From Teratosphaeria epicoccoides (Eukaryota > Ascomycota > Dothideomycetes > Mycosphaerellales > Teratosphaeriaceae), in NCBI GenBank assembly GCA_021401465.1, contig JADDMT010000053.1, forward strand, positions 124,001-188,000: a stretch of DNA of 64,000 nt, read 5' to 3'. A program made the translations under genes and the position numbers. Under the pieces are notes generated by a model that was not told the DNA's origin, searched no databases, and worked only from the letters and a program-made list of their open reading frames with translations. This document shows positions 11,067 through 21,143 of the stretch, in pieces (positions within the stretch are counted from its first letter, which is position 1; the number at the start of each line of letters is the position of its first letter).

Positions 11067-12173
11067 ATGCCGAGCTCCACTTTGGACGCGCTGATTAGCA
11101 ATTATCTAAGGCAGGCGGGAGTGAAATGGGTCGGCAGCTGTAACGAGTATGTAGGGTCTTTGCAACAGCTACGATCAACCACTGCCATTTTTGGAATAGA
11201 CTTGATGCTGGATATGCCGCCGACGGCTGTGCCAGGGTCAAGGACATGGGGGCTTTGGTGACAGCATTCGGTGTCGATGAGCTCTCGGCAATGATTGCTA
11301 CAGCCTCTCCATATGCGGAACGCGTACCAGTCGTGCACATTGTGTGTACTCCAGCAACCAGCTCATAGAAGGCCAGTCTGCTCCTGCACCATGCATTGAG
11401 CGACAGCCAGTTTGAGATGTTTGCAGAGATGCAACAGAAGATCACGGTCGTCCAAGCCAACTTACTTGACACCACGACTGCGATGAAAGAAGTTGTTAGA
11501 GTGCTGGACCGTTGCTGGCGGGAGAAGAGACCGGTCTATATCCGATTGCCTGCCGACATGTCAACGAAGAAATTGGACCGGCGAAGCTCAGAAACCGACC
11601 AGCATGATTCGCTGACACCCGCGGGTACCGATCGCCGGCCCGACCACGAGAACGCAGCGATGCCGTCTCTGCCTGCCGATCTTGAAAGACAGTATACGAA
11701 CAAGGAAATCATTCAAGACTTTATGGCTGAAGCCAAACGACATTCTACTCACGGAGACCGGCACAGCATCGTTCGGTGCCTGGGCAACACAGCTGCCTGC
11801 AGGCGTGCAAGTAACCTCTCAAATCCTGGGGCGTTCTATCGGCTTCGCTCTCCCAGCAGTCAAGGGCGCTGCCGTGGCCGCTCGTGAGCCCCAGCGTGGC
11901 CAGCGTGTTGTCGTCTTCGAAGGCGATGGCTCCTTCCAGCTGACAGGCCAAGAGATCGGCACAATGTTGCGGCAGAAGCTTCCGTCATCTTCGTCTTGGT
12001 TCTGGCAACCACCCTGCGCAAGAATGACCCAAAACGACAGCATTATCCCTTTGAGAGGATGGAGAAATCACTCTGACGAACTGGACGAACATCATGGTAT
12101 CAATCAAAAGTGGCGGGTTGAAGTGATCCTGGGAGCTGTTCGAAACGGCGCCGCTGTGCACGAGACGAGATAA
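11067..12173 (+). pseudogene. Decayed pyruvate decarboxylase (thiamine-diphosphate enzyme)
   Basis: Similarity to fungal pyruvate/indolepyruvate decarboxylases runs in pieces. An N-terminal piece ends at a canonical 53-bp intron (11147-11199, GTATGT...TAG); removing it restores the family motif NELDAGYAADG. The next piece carries ARVKDMGALVTAF and VPVVHIV and then an in-frame TAG at 11366-11368 where Gln is expected. The frame continues to KRPVYIRLPADM (about 11560). A C-terminal piece in a different frame holds KPNDILLTETGTASFG and the ThDP motif region FEGDGSFQLTGQE. Only about 57 codons separate these, so roughly 190 residues (the middle domain) are missing. Another frame change follows near 11980, and the C-terminal end is unrecognisable. 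At least one stop, two frameshifts and a large deletion make this a pseudogene. The intact intron argues against retroposition. Confidence 0.85.
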
Positions 12174-12218
12174 TTACGATGCGTATGTACTCGTATCCTG
12201 AGTAGATCGCATTATCAA

Positions 12219-14034
12219 TCAGCTTGGACCATCAATATTGACCTCTTCATCTTTGTCCTCAGCCTCCCTCTCCTCTCGACATGCCGTTCGTGCTTCCACG
12301 TCATGCTGCGATCTGGCAGCCTCTGCGTCCTTGGCCTTTCTCTTGGCCGCGGCTTCTTGTCTCCACTTCATGCCATTGGCCATCAGCAATGGAAGCATCG
12401 CTATCCAGACCACGTACACCAGTGCTATAGAAGTGTATGCCCAACCGATGCCCATAGCGTTGCACATTGGTATGATAGCCGCTGTTCCGCCTGCGGATAG
12501 CAGGCACCGTACAAAGTTGACAGCTGCCGTTGCTGTTGCTGGCCTATCCTTGTGCAAGTCGATCAAAAGTGTATTCGTGAGGTTGAAAGCTGTCGACACT
12601 CCAAAACCGATGAAGAAGAGCGCAATCTCCGGTCCTGCTAGATTAGTGCGGTATTGGACTGTCCAGCCAAACACTATATATGCCAATGTACCGATGATGT
12701 GGCCTGGCAACACGACTTCGAAGCGCACCTTTTCAATCGGAAAGTTGGAGAGGTCCTGTTGTCGACCTTTGTTGGTCGCAAATCCAAGGCGGGCAGCATG
12801 ACGTTTGAAGTTCCAATCTGTGACATGACCCATTGTGAGCGTCGACGCCAGACTGCCGACGCCCATGGAGATGTAACAAAGACCAGTGTCTAAGATACTG
12901 AGGCCGTATTGCCCTCTGTAAAGAGTCGGAATTGCGCCTGTGGTCATCATCATTCCGCTGAAGAAGAAGCCGTTGTAGAAAAGAATCAGGCCGCTTTCCT
13001 TCTCAGCAACAATCTTGAGCGTGCGCAAAGGATTTGGGAAACTGGACTTCTTCTCCCGCTTCGCGGTATGAATCGATGACTGGTCATCCTCCAACTCCAT
13101 CCTGCGCATATAGCGACGCCGCTGCCACTCGCCAACGATCGATTTGTTGATGCCTTTGGCTGGTAATGCCCCATTTCCAACGACGTTCCTGCATGTCTCG
13201 GGAAAGAACAACGTAAAGACCACAAGAAGAACGCCAGTGAATATGACCAAGAACCAGAAGCTCGCGCGCCAGGACAGATATTCGATGAGTAGCCCGCCGA
13301 TCTGAACACCATCATCAGAACCTTTCTATGGCTCATATACGGTCCCAGGATCAGTTTACTTACAGTCGGACCGAAGGCAGGCCCAAAAAGTAATCCTGCG
13401 ACGACAGTCAATCCGCGATACGAGGCGCTAGCCAATATCAAAACTTACCAGCGGTTGCGTACCCCATGTAACGGCCTCTTTCAGCAGAAGTCGCGACGTC
13501 TGCAACCACAGCTGTGCCGAGCGCAATAGCAGCACTGCATCCAAATGCCTGCACCATACGCAGAATCAAGAGCGCTGCATAGTTCGTCTGCAGCGCAAGC
13601 CCGACATTGGCGCATATGAAGATGACAAAGCAGACAATGAAGGACAGCCGCCTACCAGTATTGTCCGAAGCGCCTGCGATCAACGATGGTGCGATGGCCT
13701 GGGCGACCATGTACGTGGTCAGCGACAAATTGATTAATGACGGCGTTACATGGAGCTCATCGGCCAGGACGTCCAAGGCGGGATAGAATGTCGTTGCGCC
13801 GAATGGTGATATGAGGGAGGAGATCGAAACGGTGACGACGATGAAGAGTCTCGTTGCCGGGCTGAAGATTGTGTAAGGCGGTCCAGATGATACTCGCTCC
13901 AGTGGCGCGCCGCCATTGCCATGCGCTGACGGCTTTCTCGAATCCGTTGGTTCAGGAAAGCCTTTGCCACAGCCAGACGGTGACCTCGAAAGCGACTGTT
14001 CCACGGACTCGCCAGGCTTCTTCGTGGTTTCCAT
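12219..14034 (-). CDS. MFS drug:H+ antiporter, DHA1 (Qdr/Aqr1-like)
   Basis: Exons 14034-13449, 13395-13364 (a 32-bp microexon) and 13301-12219 give 566 residues; introns are 53 and 62 bp with good GTAAGT donors. The microexon completes the motif GLLFGPAFGPTIGGLL, a signature of 12-TM DHA1 antiporters, followed by WRASFWFLVIF. The N-terminal 75 residues are polar and cytosolic; a loop of about 100 residues separates the two TM halves; the C-terminus is charged. The start is the first ATG after the last upstream possibility, giving METTKKPGE. Family members export drugs, organic acids or polyamines at the plasma membrane; the substrate here is unknown. It is convergent with the pyruvate decarboxylase pseudogene, 45 bp away. 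Confidence 0.9.
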
Positions 14035-14861
14035 CGTACCGTGGGATACCACTTTTTTGTTTGTTGTGGGGGCGTAAAAGGAATCTCTCAAGGCCGCAGA
14101 ATGCAAAAACCACTTCACCGCATGTTACTTCGACGGTCTTTTGTCTGCCGTCGCATCGCCCCTCTTGTGACTTGCCTCGCCGAAGAGACGGCAGCCGCCA
14201 ATTGAAGATGTAGTAGACCTCCTACATCGGAATACTCTTTATGCAACGAAGTGGAGCCGTAGTATAGCGGTACGCCAGCTTAGTGGGAGATCGGCAGTGC
14301 CGTCCAGCCGGAGGGTTGTACAGAAATCCGCCACGCACGTTGCTACGCCAGACAACATGTTCAATCAGCGTGTCCTCTGAGAAACCGAGATTCCGAAGCC
14401 ACAACCAAGACAGAAAAGCACGAGTTAGACGAGCCCAACCGCATATTTCTGTAACGCATCACTCACCTTTGTCGCAAAGACGAATCTCAGTAAAGCCGCA
14501 GCTCTTGAGTCGAGGTTAGCAACCAAACACATGAAGCAGTATCTGTACAGCCGCTTAATCAGGTGGTGCGAGTTGCTCATCGTTGCCTCCATCGCTGAAG
14601 GCGGGATTCACGCCAGCATTGCACACTGAGCGATGATCATGTAAGTTGTGGCAGAAATGCACTGAGCTGAGCGCCAGGATGCACAGACTGCCTTCCCGGA
14701 TAAATTGGTAGGTTCGGTCGAAATATAGCATACTGGTTGGATGGAGATCGTGTCATGCGAGCGATTAGTGCCGGGCGTGGTTATCGTCAAGCGGTTCAAG
14801 GCCGTCGTGTCCTCAATGCCATTTCATGCGCCTCGGACCGAGTTGATCTGTTCTTACAGTC
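14035..14861. other. Intergenic, 827 bp
   Basis: This is the promoter side of the DHA1 transporter and the 3' flank of the Tfb6-like gene. A short stretch near 14255 resembles a tRNA A box but has no matching B box or cloverleaf. Nothing else was recognised. Confidence 0.5.
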
Positions 14862-15692
14862 TCATCCACGCTTCTCCGTAATGACACCAATACTCGGTGC
14901 CTCGAGACTGTCACCCAACTCCACGACCGTGCGATCATACACTCGTGAGAGCTGCATGTCTATACTTGCCTCTTCTTCATCATCATCTTGAGTTTCACCC
15001 TCGAGCACAAGCTCGTCCTTCGTATCCGTCTCCATCTTATCAAGAATCTGCCCATCATCTCCCTCTCCCAGCTTCTCAACCTCAAACTCGCCTCGTTTGA
15101 AAGCCTCAACCGTAATGACCCTCGTTCTCTCGACCAGACTCCTAATGCGCACTTTCTCTGTCCCACTAATGCCACTTTTGCCAAAGAAGCCTGGCAACTC
15201 CTCACCCGTGTCAACATCGCGTGCCTGTATCAGACTCGCAAAAGCATGATCCAGCTTCTCCAGTATGCGGAAAAGCTGCTTAGGAGTAGGCGGCATAGCT
15301 GGGATAATCGTGCTCAGCAAGAGAGCCAGATTGATTAGATACGGCACCTGCAAGCTGGGTGTGCCTGACACCCATACCACATCCACTAGCTCCTCAATGT
15401 CTTTGCACACCTCTCGCATGCTGATATACCCCTTGACATCGCCCCAGTCGTCCGCATTCTCCCGGTCTACATCGCTCAGGCCATTGCCGGTGGGTGATGT
15501 ACGCTTGGCAAAGCGTCGCTGGATGTACAGAATCTGCTGGTCGGCATAGCGGATGAAGGCAGACTCCTTGCTACCACCTGGTCGCAATGGCGCGTTGCGT
15601 GGATGCGGTAGGGCACTGACGTTTCTTGCAGTCGTCGAGATTGCCGAAGACGGTGTTGGTGACAGCATGAAACCTCCCGAATGATTGGCCAT
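14862..15692 (-). CDS. Conserved fungal protein, probable TFIIH subunit Tfb6-like
   Basis: A single exon of 276 residues begins with MANHSGG. Residues 40-65 (FIRYADQQILYIQRRFAKR) and a block around residues 95-150 (GYISMREVCKDIEELVDVVW, then SGTPSLQVPYLINLALLL) match, from memory, a fungal family sometimes labelled as a meiotic recombination protein, which I believe is Pfam TFB6 (subunit 11 of TFIIH, involved in releasing the Ssl2 helicase). A third block, EKVRIRSLVERTRVITVEAF, supports a helical core. The C-terminus is acidic. The family assignment is the uncertain part; that the gene is real and conserved is much safer. Confidence 0.65.
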   Translation of the reverse strand: MANHSGGFMLSPTPSSAISTTARNVSALPHPRNAPLRPGGSKESAFIRYADQQILYIQRRFAKRTSPTGNGLSDVDRENADDWGDVKGYISMREVCKDIEELVDVVWVSGTPSLQVPYLINLALLLSTIIPAMPPTPKQLFRILEKLDHAFASLIQARDVDTGEELPGFFGKSGISGTEKVRIRSLVERTRVITVEAFKRGEFEVEKLGEGDDGQILDKMETDTKDELVLEGETQDDDEEEASIDMQLSRVYDRTVVELGDSLEAPSIGVITEKRG

Positions 15693-16054
15693 ACTCAGCG
15701 AGGGCGTCGATCAGATGACATCGTCCATCATACAAGCACCTGAAGCGCCTATCATGCCCCACCGAGAACCCGACACGAGAATCTCGTAGAGCATACCGAA
15801 CATGTGAAAGCGCTCGACGTACGTCATGGCCGTTGCCGTTTTAAACTTTTGGAAAGACTCGTTCTATACCACGGCGACCTCCGAAATTTAACGAATCAAA
15901 TTGTTACTGCCCGCAGCGCCAATGGGTACAAGACTCACGTTATAGCTAGAGATCACTATCAAGGCGTCCACACTTCAGAACAACAAATTCACAACTTTTG
16001 CTTGCCCAAAATTCCCACACTTGTTTCGTACTTCTGCGTCGCATACTGTCAATC
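15693..16054. other. Intergenic, 362 bp
   Basis: This is the upstream region of the Tfb6-like gene and the 3' end of the monocarboxylate-transporter-like gene. No further gene was seen. Confidence 0.5.
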
Positions 16055-17515
16055 TCAATACAGAGCACGAATCTTCCATCCAACCTTCATCACTCTTACA
16101 GCTGTGAAAGCAGCTCCAGCACAAACGTAGCACACGCCGGTGAATGTGGCAACTCCCCAGTACGTTCCACCTGTTGCGGAAATGATTGCTCCGGCAATCG
16201 GCACTCCCGTCAAGGTGCCAAAGCTCACAATTGTATAGCAGGTGGCGTAATATCTTCCATACTCTTCAGTATCGCACAGCATGCCGACGCAGACGGGAGT
16301 CAAACTGATGTTCGATCCAGACGCGAAGCCCATGAGGACGGCGTAGCTGACTGTTAGGCCGACAATTGTCGGATTGGTGGTACCGGACTGATTTGCCAAA
16401 ACAGTTGCCGGCAGCCAAAGAGCCAATGAGCTGCTCATGCAGAGCACAATTGTGGCGACCATGGTGTTATACCTGCCGAATCGGTCGGCGAGATAGCCAG
16501 GTGCCCAGCGGCCGAGGGAGGAGCCTGCGTTGAAGATGGCAATGATCTGGAATGAAAACGCAGAACTCATAGCATGCGACTGCAAGGCAAACGAGGCCAG
16601 GTAGGTGACGGGGATGAAGAGGCCCCATTCCAGAAAATATGTACCAAGTGTCGCGAGCAGGAACGCTGGTTGCTTGAAGACCTTGAAGTTTGGCAAGACG
16701 CTCCCACCAGGTTTCGGTGGCAAGCGAGATCGAATCAGCAGGTTGGCGACTATGAGCAAGACAATGAAGATGAAGCCTTGGATTCTCGTGGCCCAGCCCC
16801 AGCCGACCTTCGGAAAGAGCGACTGGAGCATCAACGGGAAGATGATGCCACCCACACTTCCTCCTGCAGCCGCGATTCCCGTGGCATTCGCACGGCCAAC
16901 CAGAAAATAGTGACCAATCGCCGAGACTGCGGGCGTGAAGATCAAGCTCGTGCCAGCACCGCCGAGGACGGAGAATACCAGCATGAAGTGCCAATACTTT
17001 GTGCAAATTCCAAGCAAGAAGATGCTAAGCAGCAACAAAACCGTGCCAGCGGCCACAATCATCCTCGGGCCCTTCGCGTCAAACATGGGCCCAATCTGGA
17101 CGCCGCAGAAGAATGCTAAGAAGATATAAACGCTAAAGATCCAGCCGATGGCGCTTTCACTGTAATTCGATAGCTGGTGCTGGGCGAGATAGGCCTGATA
17201 GATGCCAATGGTGTTCATGTATCCGAAGCCGGCGGTCATGGCGCTGAAGGAGCCGAGTACGAGGAGCCATGCTTGCAAGCCTCCTTCAGGGTAGGCGACT
17301 TCAGCTTTGACATTGTTGAGAGTGTCTGTGGGCGACGTGGGTGCCTTTTCCTCATCGGGCTGTCCAGCCTGGGAGGCGGAGTTTGGTGACTGGGGTGGCG
17401 GCCATGTTGGTTGGCGGACCAAAGTCTCAGGTGAGTTCGTAGGGTTCAGTGAGTTGATGATGCTGTTGTTGCGCGGTAACAGCCCTGGCCTGCTGCTCTT
17501 GGGTTCCACGCTCAT
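16055..17515 (-). CDS. MFS transporter, monocarboxylate-transporter (MCH/MCT)-like
   Basis: This single-exon gene encodes 486 residues. After about 75 polar N-terminal residues comes YPEGGLQAWLLVLGSF, the hallmark first TM segment of fungal MCH-type transporters, then GYMNTIGIYQAYL. Twelve hydrophobic segments can be counted. Other family traits are IFTPAVSAIGHYF, the RANATGIAAAGGSVGGI loop and GRWAPGYLADRFGRYN. Yeast Mch proteins do not move classical monocarboxylates, and fungal paralogues include riboflavin and other carriers, so the substrate cannot be read from the sequence. The gene is divergent from the LRA4-like aldolase across 931 bp, so a role in sugar-acid uptake is possible but is inference. 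Confidence 0.9.
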   Translation of the reverse strand: MSVEPKSSRPGLLPRNNSIINSLNPTNSPETLVRQPTWPPPQSPNSASQAGQPDEEKAPTSPTDTLNNVKAEVAYPEGGLQAWLLVLGSFSAMTAGFGYMNTIGIYQAYLAQHQLSNYSESAIGWIFSVYIFLAFFCGVQIGPMFDAKGPRMIVAAGTVLLLLSIFLLGICTKYWHFMLVFSVLGGAGTSLIFTPAVSAIGHYFLVGRANATGIAAAGGSVGGIIFPLMLQSLFPKVGWGWATRIQGFIFIVLLIVANLLIRSRLPPKPGGSVLPNFKVFKQPAFLLATLGTYFLEWGLFIPVTYLASFALQSHAMSSAFSFQIIAIFNAGSSLGRWAPGYLADRFGRYNTMVATIVLCMSSSLALWLPATVLANQSGTTNPTIVGLTVSYAVLMGFASGSNISLTPVCVGMLCDTEEYGRYYATCYTIVSFGTLTGVPIAGAIISATGGTYWGVATFTGVCYVCAGAAFTAVRVMKVGWKIRALY

Positions 17516-18446
17516 TCGATGCTCCCAGTGAGATCGTTGACGTCGTCGTTTCCTCTCCTCAAGCCCGTACCTAGCACGGAGTACGGCAGCATGAAAGTGT
17601 GATTGTTATGTGAGAGAGAAAGAGAGAGGGAAAGCAATTTATGATTTACCCACTATTCCGTGACTGCATACATGTGCATACCTTACGGACACGCCAGAGT
17701 CATCGAACTTTTCGCAAGCGATATGCCGCAAGGTTTACGCCAAGCCTTTCTAACGCCGACGGTCAACTCCGATCGCCGAATTCCGGCGCGTCCTCTTGGG
17801 CTCTGTCACATCGAAGCGATATCATCGGACTGCCTCACAGCAACCACACAGCGTCGACTGCAAAGATAGTGGGCTTGATGGTGTGCGACAGCGCTCTGGC
17901 ATCTGAACAGCGTCCGAGGGATCCAATCAAATGTTTGCGGCTCGGGCATGAGCCGACAAGCTGCTGTCGTGCTTCCCGTCTGAGAGCCTGTTTCCAAAAG
18001 GGCGGGCAATCTGGCGCATACACGTCCGCAAGACCAGTCATCTCATGCCGCGCATGCAGCACCCGGCCGGGCAACAGCGGCCAGATCGTTACCGGACCAC
18101 TCCTGCATCATACCAACTACCAACATGATTCTGGCCCTTTCTGACACATCCCGCTCTCAGCCGAACCCCGCGTTGTCAGTGTGTCTGGGACTTGTCCTTG
18201 CTGAAGTATTCATGTATCACATGATCTCGGTCCACACTAGCCCGAGATCTGAGCTCTTGACGCGACTTCAACCCCACCATCGACCCACCAGCGCCGGGCA
18301 GAGGCAAGCGCGCATTCAGGGCATCGGCCTTTGCCCTATCCACGACAATGTAGGCCGAGTGTTGATACTCGAAGTACGCCAGCAATCTGAACCTCTTTCA
18401 CCTCTTCAGCTTGTGCCTCAATCATCTCTTTCAGATTATCCTCACA
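17516..18446. promoter_or_regulatory. Shared upstream region, MFS transporter / LRA4-like aldolase
   Basis: A 931-bp divergent spacer that must hold both promoters. A purine-rich GAGA-type stretch lies at about 17612-17633, close to the transporter start. Several CGG/CCG triplets occur, but I see no clear repeated operator. No coding frame of interest was found. Confidence 0.45.
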
Positions 18447-19550
18447 ATGGCCATTCCAGAAAGAACGAACAGCAGCATCAACAAGGCCTCTCCTCCTGCT
18501 GCAGGCATCTATGTGCCAGTCCCTACCTTTTTCGCCCAGGATGGCGCCTCGGACTACGATCCAGTCACCCCTCCACTCGACACTAAGACACAGACGGAGC
18601 ACTCGCTCTTCCTCGTGCACGGTGGCATCAAGGGTCTGGTGATTCTTGGATCTACCGGCGAAGCAATTTTCCTCAGAAGCAAAGAACGCAATGAGCTGAT
18701 CTCCAGCCAACGGAAGGCATTGGACGACGCAGGCTTCCAGGATAGGCCGATCATTGCTGGCACAGCTACACAACAGATTGACGACACCCTGGAATTGATA
18801 AAGGAGAGCAAAGACGCCGGTGCTGAGTATGCAATGGTTCTCGGTCCTGGCTACTTCGCTGCGGCCACCAGCCAACAGGGAATCCAAAGGTGGTTTGAGG
18901 CTGTTGCAGACAAGTCTGTCTTGCCAGTCCTGATGTAAGCCTTCCAGCACTTAAGCGATCAGGCTTCATGTCCTAACAAGCCTACCAGCTACCATTACCC
19001 AGGCGTAACAAACAACCTCTACATTGCCCCGTCCACCTTTGAAAAGCTCGCCGCTCACCCTAACATTGTCGGCACGAAACTCTCGCACGGCATTATCGAC
19101 GACCAGACCCTCATTGCGGCCTCACCAAACATCGACCACGAACACTTCTACGTGTTCACTGGCCTTGGTCAGAACCTCCTGCCCGTCCTGACCATCGGCG
19201 GCGTTGCAGCGATTGATGGACTGGCAGGGGTCTTTCCAAGAGTGGTAGTGAGGCTCTTTGACATGTTTAACGAGGCGGCTGACAGGGGAATCAACAAGCA
19301 AGATCTGGCAGAGTTCCAGCAGCTGCAGTTCAGAATCTGCGAGGGCGAGAAGCTGATCGCCAGGTGGGGTGTCGTCGGGGTCAAGGAGGCGATCGCAAGG
19401 GTGTGGAATCTGGGCAGCAAGACGGGCGGGAGGCTGCCACTCGCAGGTGGTTTCGAGGAGGGTGATGTGGAGTGGAAGAAATGGGATAAAGCGTATCAAG
19501 GGCTGAAGGAGCTAGAAGAGCAGATCAAGGCTGAAGGGAAAGAGAGCTGA
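18447..19550 (+). CDS. LRA4: DHDPS-family aldolase, L-2-keto-3-deoxyrhamnonate aldolase-like
   Basis: Exons 18447-18934 and 18989-19550 give 349 residues; the 54-bp intron has a CTAAC branch site. The start is the ATG giving MAIPERTN. The fold belongs to the dihydrodipicolinate synthase/N-acetylneuraminate lyase superfamily: GSTGEAIFL is the substrate carboxylate motif, the Schiff-base Lys lies at residue 193 in VGTKLSHG, and an active-site Tyr lies at 164 or 166 in IYHYPG. In fungi this family includes LRA4, which splits 2-keto-3-deoxy-L-rhamnonate to pyruvate and L-lactaldehyde, and 4-hydroxy-2-oxoglutarate aldolases. The specific call rests on the neighbours, an LRA2-like lactonase and a clear LRA1 dehydrogenase. 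It is tail-to-tail with the lactonase, 51 bp apart. Confidence 0.75.
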
Positions 19551-19601
19551 AGACAGACAGACAGAGACGTAGACTCCTACACGACAGCCATAATCTCAGC
19601 G

Positions 19602-20675
19602 TCATGCTGCGAGTGGATTTGACGACGAAAGCCGATATGCCTCTGCGGCTGTACCTCGCCATATTCTGTCGCGATCACACTGTGACAGCTTGTGATCTTC
19701 CATGCTGGATCTCACGACATCCTTCCACGCCACCCACGAGCTTTCACCACCAGGCCCACGCACATTACATACAGGCCAATCGCTTCCAAACATAATCCGC
19801 GAAGGTCCAAACTCCTTCAAAATGGTTGAGATCCACGATCGCATAAATCCCGGAGTCTCACAGGGCGTTCCCATCATTCGTGGCGGTAGCTCACTAAACG
19901 CTCCAGAAAGCTTCATGAACACTTTGCTAGTCGAACCCAAAGCATGCATTGTCCGAGTCCAGATCCTTACGTATTCATCAGTGGCTTCGAAATTCGGTTT
20001 ACACAGATGATTGATAATGAGTACCACTTTTTCCATTTCATCTTGCACGCCTTCATGCGCGAGCTGCACGGCTTTCGAAATCGCCTCGAGCTGCCAATTT
20101 CCGCCACTTCTCTGATCGATGCCGATGTCGAAGGAGAAATTTCGTCTGCCGAGAAGCTTGAGGTTGTTTATGAAGTCGTCGCCGAAGACGAGCTTCTCGA
20201 ATTGTGATTGATTGGTGATCGCTTGTAGAAGGAATCTAAAACCTTTCAGTCTAGGCCAGGCGATCGGTCCTGCCATGTCCTTCGCGAGCTCAAGGTACTC
20301 CTTCAGCACGCTCGTCGGCTGATCCATGGGCGCCCAAGCCACGAAAGCGAGGAGCGTACGTGCATCTCGGTCGCCGTAATGGCCTTCAATGACCTTTCGC
20401 ACAAACAGGATTTCGTCCAACGGTCCTTTGGCCCAAGTAGCGAGGTCGGCTGAGCCCGGCGTGGCGTAGCGGACATCGGTCTCGACGTACACGACACCTT
20501 CGACCTCGACGTCGTCAGGGATGCTTTGGTCTTGCTGCGAAGCCTCGTAATAATGCTCGGGCAGATGTGGCTTTGCTAGCGGCATGCCCGGCGTCATCCA
20601 AGCGTGGCTATTTTCATTCGAGGTTTCTGGCGGCCAGAGGTGGACGTGACTGTCGATGATGCGTTGTCGGTCCAT
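19602..20675 (-). CDS. LRA2: Amidohydrolase-2 family lactonase, L-rhamnono-gamma-lactonase-like
   Basis: This single-exon gene encodes 357 residues, starting at MDRQRIIDSHVHLWP. It is a TIM-barrel metal-dependent hydrolase of the COG3618 type: DSHVHLW supplies the first metal ligands, VETDVRY lies on a later strand, and FGSDWPVCNV near residue 305 carries the conserved Asp. The group contains 2-pyrone-4,6-dicarboxylate lactonase, fucono-lactonase and fungal L-rhamnono-lactonase (LRA2), which opens the lactone made by L-rhamnose 1-dehydrogenase. The adjacent LRA1 and aldolase genes make the rhamnose role the best reading. The start is the first ATG in the frame. It is divergent from LRA1. Confidence 0.78.
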   Translation of the reverse strand: MDRQRIIDSHVHLWPPETSNENSHAWMTPGMPLAKPHLPEHYYEASQQDQSIPDDVEVEGVVYVETDVRYATPGSADLATWAKGPLDEILFVRKVIEGHYGDRDARTLLAFVAWAPMDQPTSVLKEYLELAKDMAGPIAWPRLKGFRFLLQAITNQSQFEKLVFGDDFINNLKLLGRRNFSFDIGIDQRSGGNWQLEAISKAVQLAHEGVQDEMEKVVLIINHLCKPNFEATDEYVRIWTRTMHALGSTSKVFMKLSGAFSELPPRMMGTPCETPGFMRSWISTILKEFGPSRIMFGSDWPVCNVRGPGGESSWVAWKDVVRSSMEDHKLSQCDRDRIWRGTAAEAYRLSSSNPLAA

Positions 20676-21143
20676 GACCACGAATATCTTCGATTTTGCT
20701 GACAGCAAGCGCAACGGACAGGTGTCTGGATGCTCATTCGCAGCATTGATGCTGTGGCGGCGCGAGCAATGTAAGCCGGCCTACCGCCGCATGGTCTTCA
20801 GCAGCCGCAATTGACCACGGCTCTGACTCCACATTCGCAATGTGCTTGCTCGTTTGTTGTCGTTCGCTCCAGTGCACTATACACACGCGGGCGGACGGCC
20901 TCGGCCGCGCAGAGTTTCCAAATGGCTCTTGCCTTCAGAAAGCCAGCTTCGGTCAGAACTGTTCCGTCGAGCTCCACCCAGATACCCCACTAGCTCACTC
21001 CACTACGCGAGAATGTCGCGAACGCCGATAAGGTAACATTTTGTTGCCTGGCGGAAGATCTCAGCAGAGAGGGTTGGGGACAAATTGTTAACTTGACAAC
21101 CTACTACAGTTGATTTGGACTTGATCCGAGTCTTACATGCGAA
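20676..21143. promoter_or_regulatory. Divergent promoter region between LRA2-like and LRA1 genes
   Basis: A 468-bp spacer between divergent start codons, likely a shared control region for two steps of one pathway. A cluster of CGG/CCG triplets lies at 20892-20907, including a CGG-N10-CCG arrangement of the sort bound by Zn2Cys6 activators. The site is a candidate only. Confidence 0.5.

Noticed and set aside
14250..14330. tRNA-like A box (TAGTATAGCGGT) near 14260
   Set aside because: No B box (GGTTCGANTCC type) follows at the right distance and no cloverleaf can be drawn.
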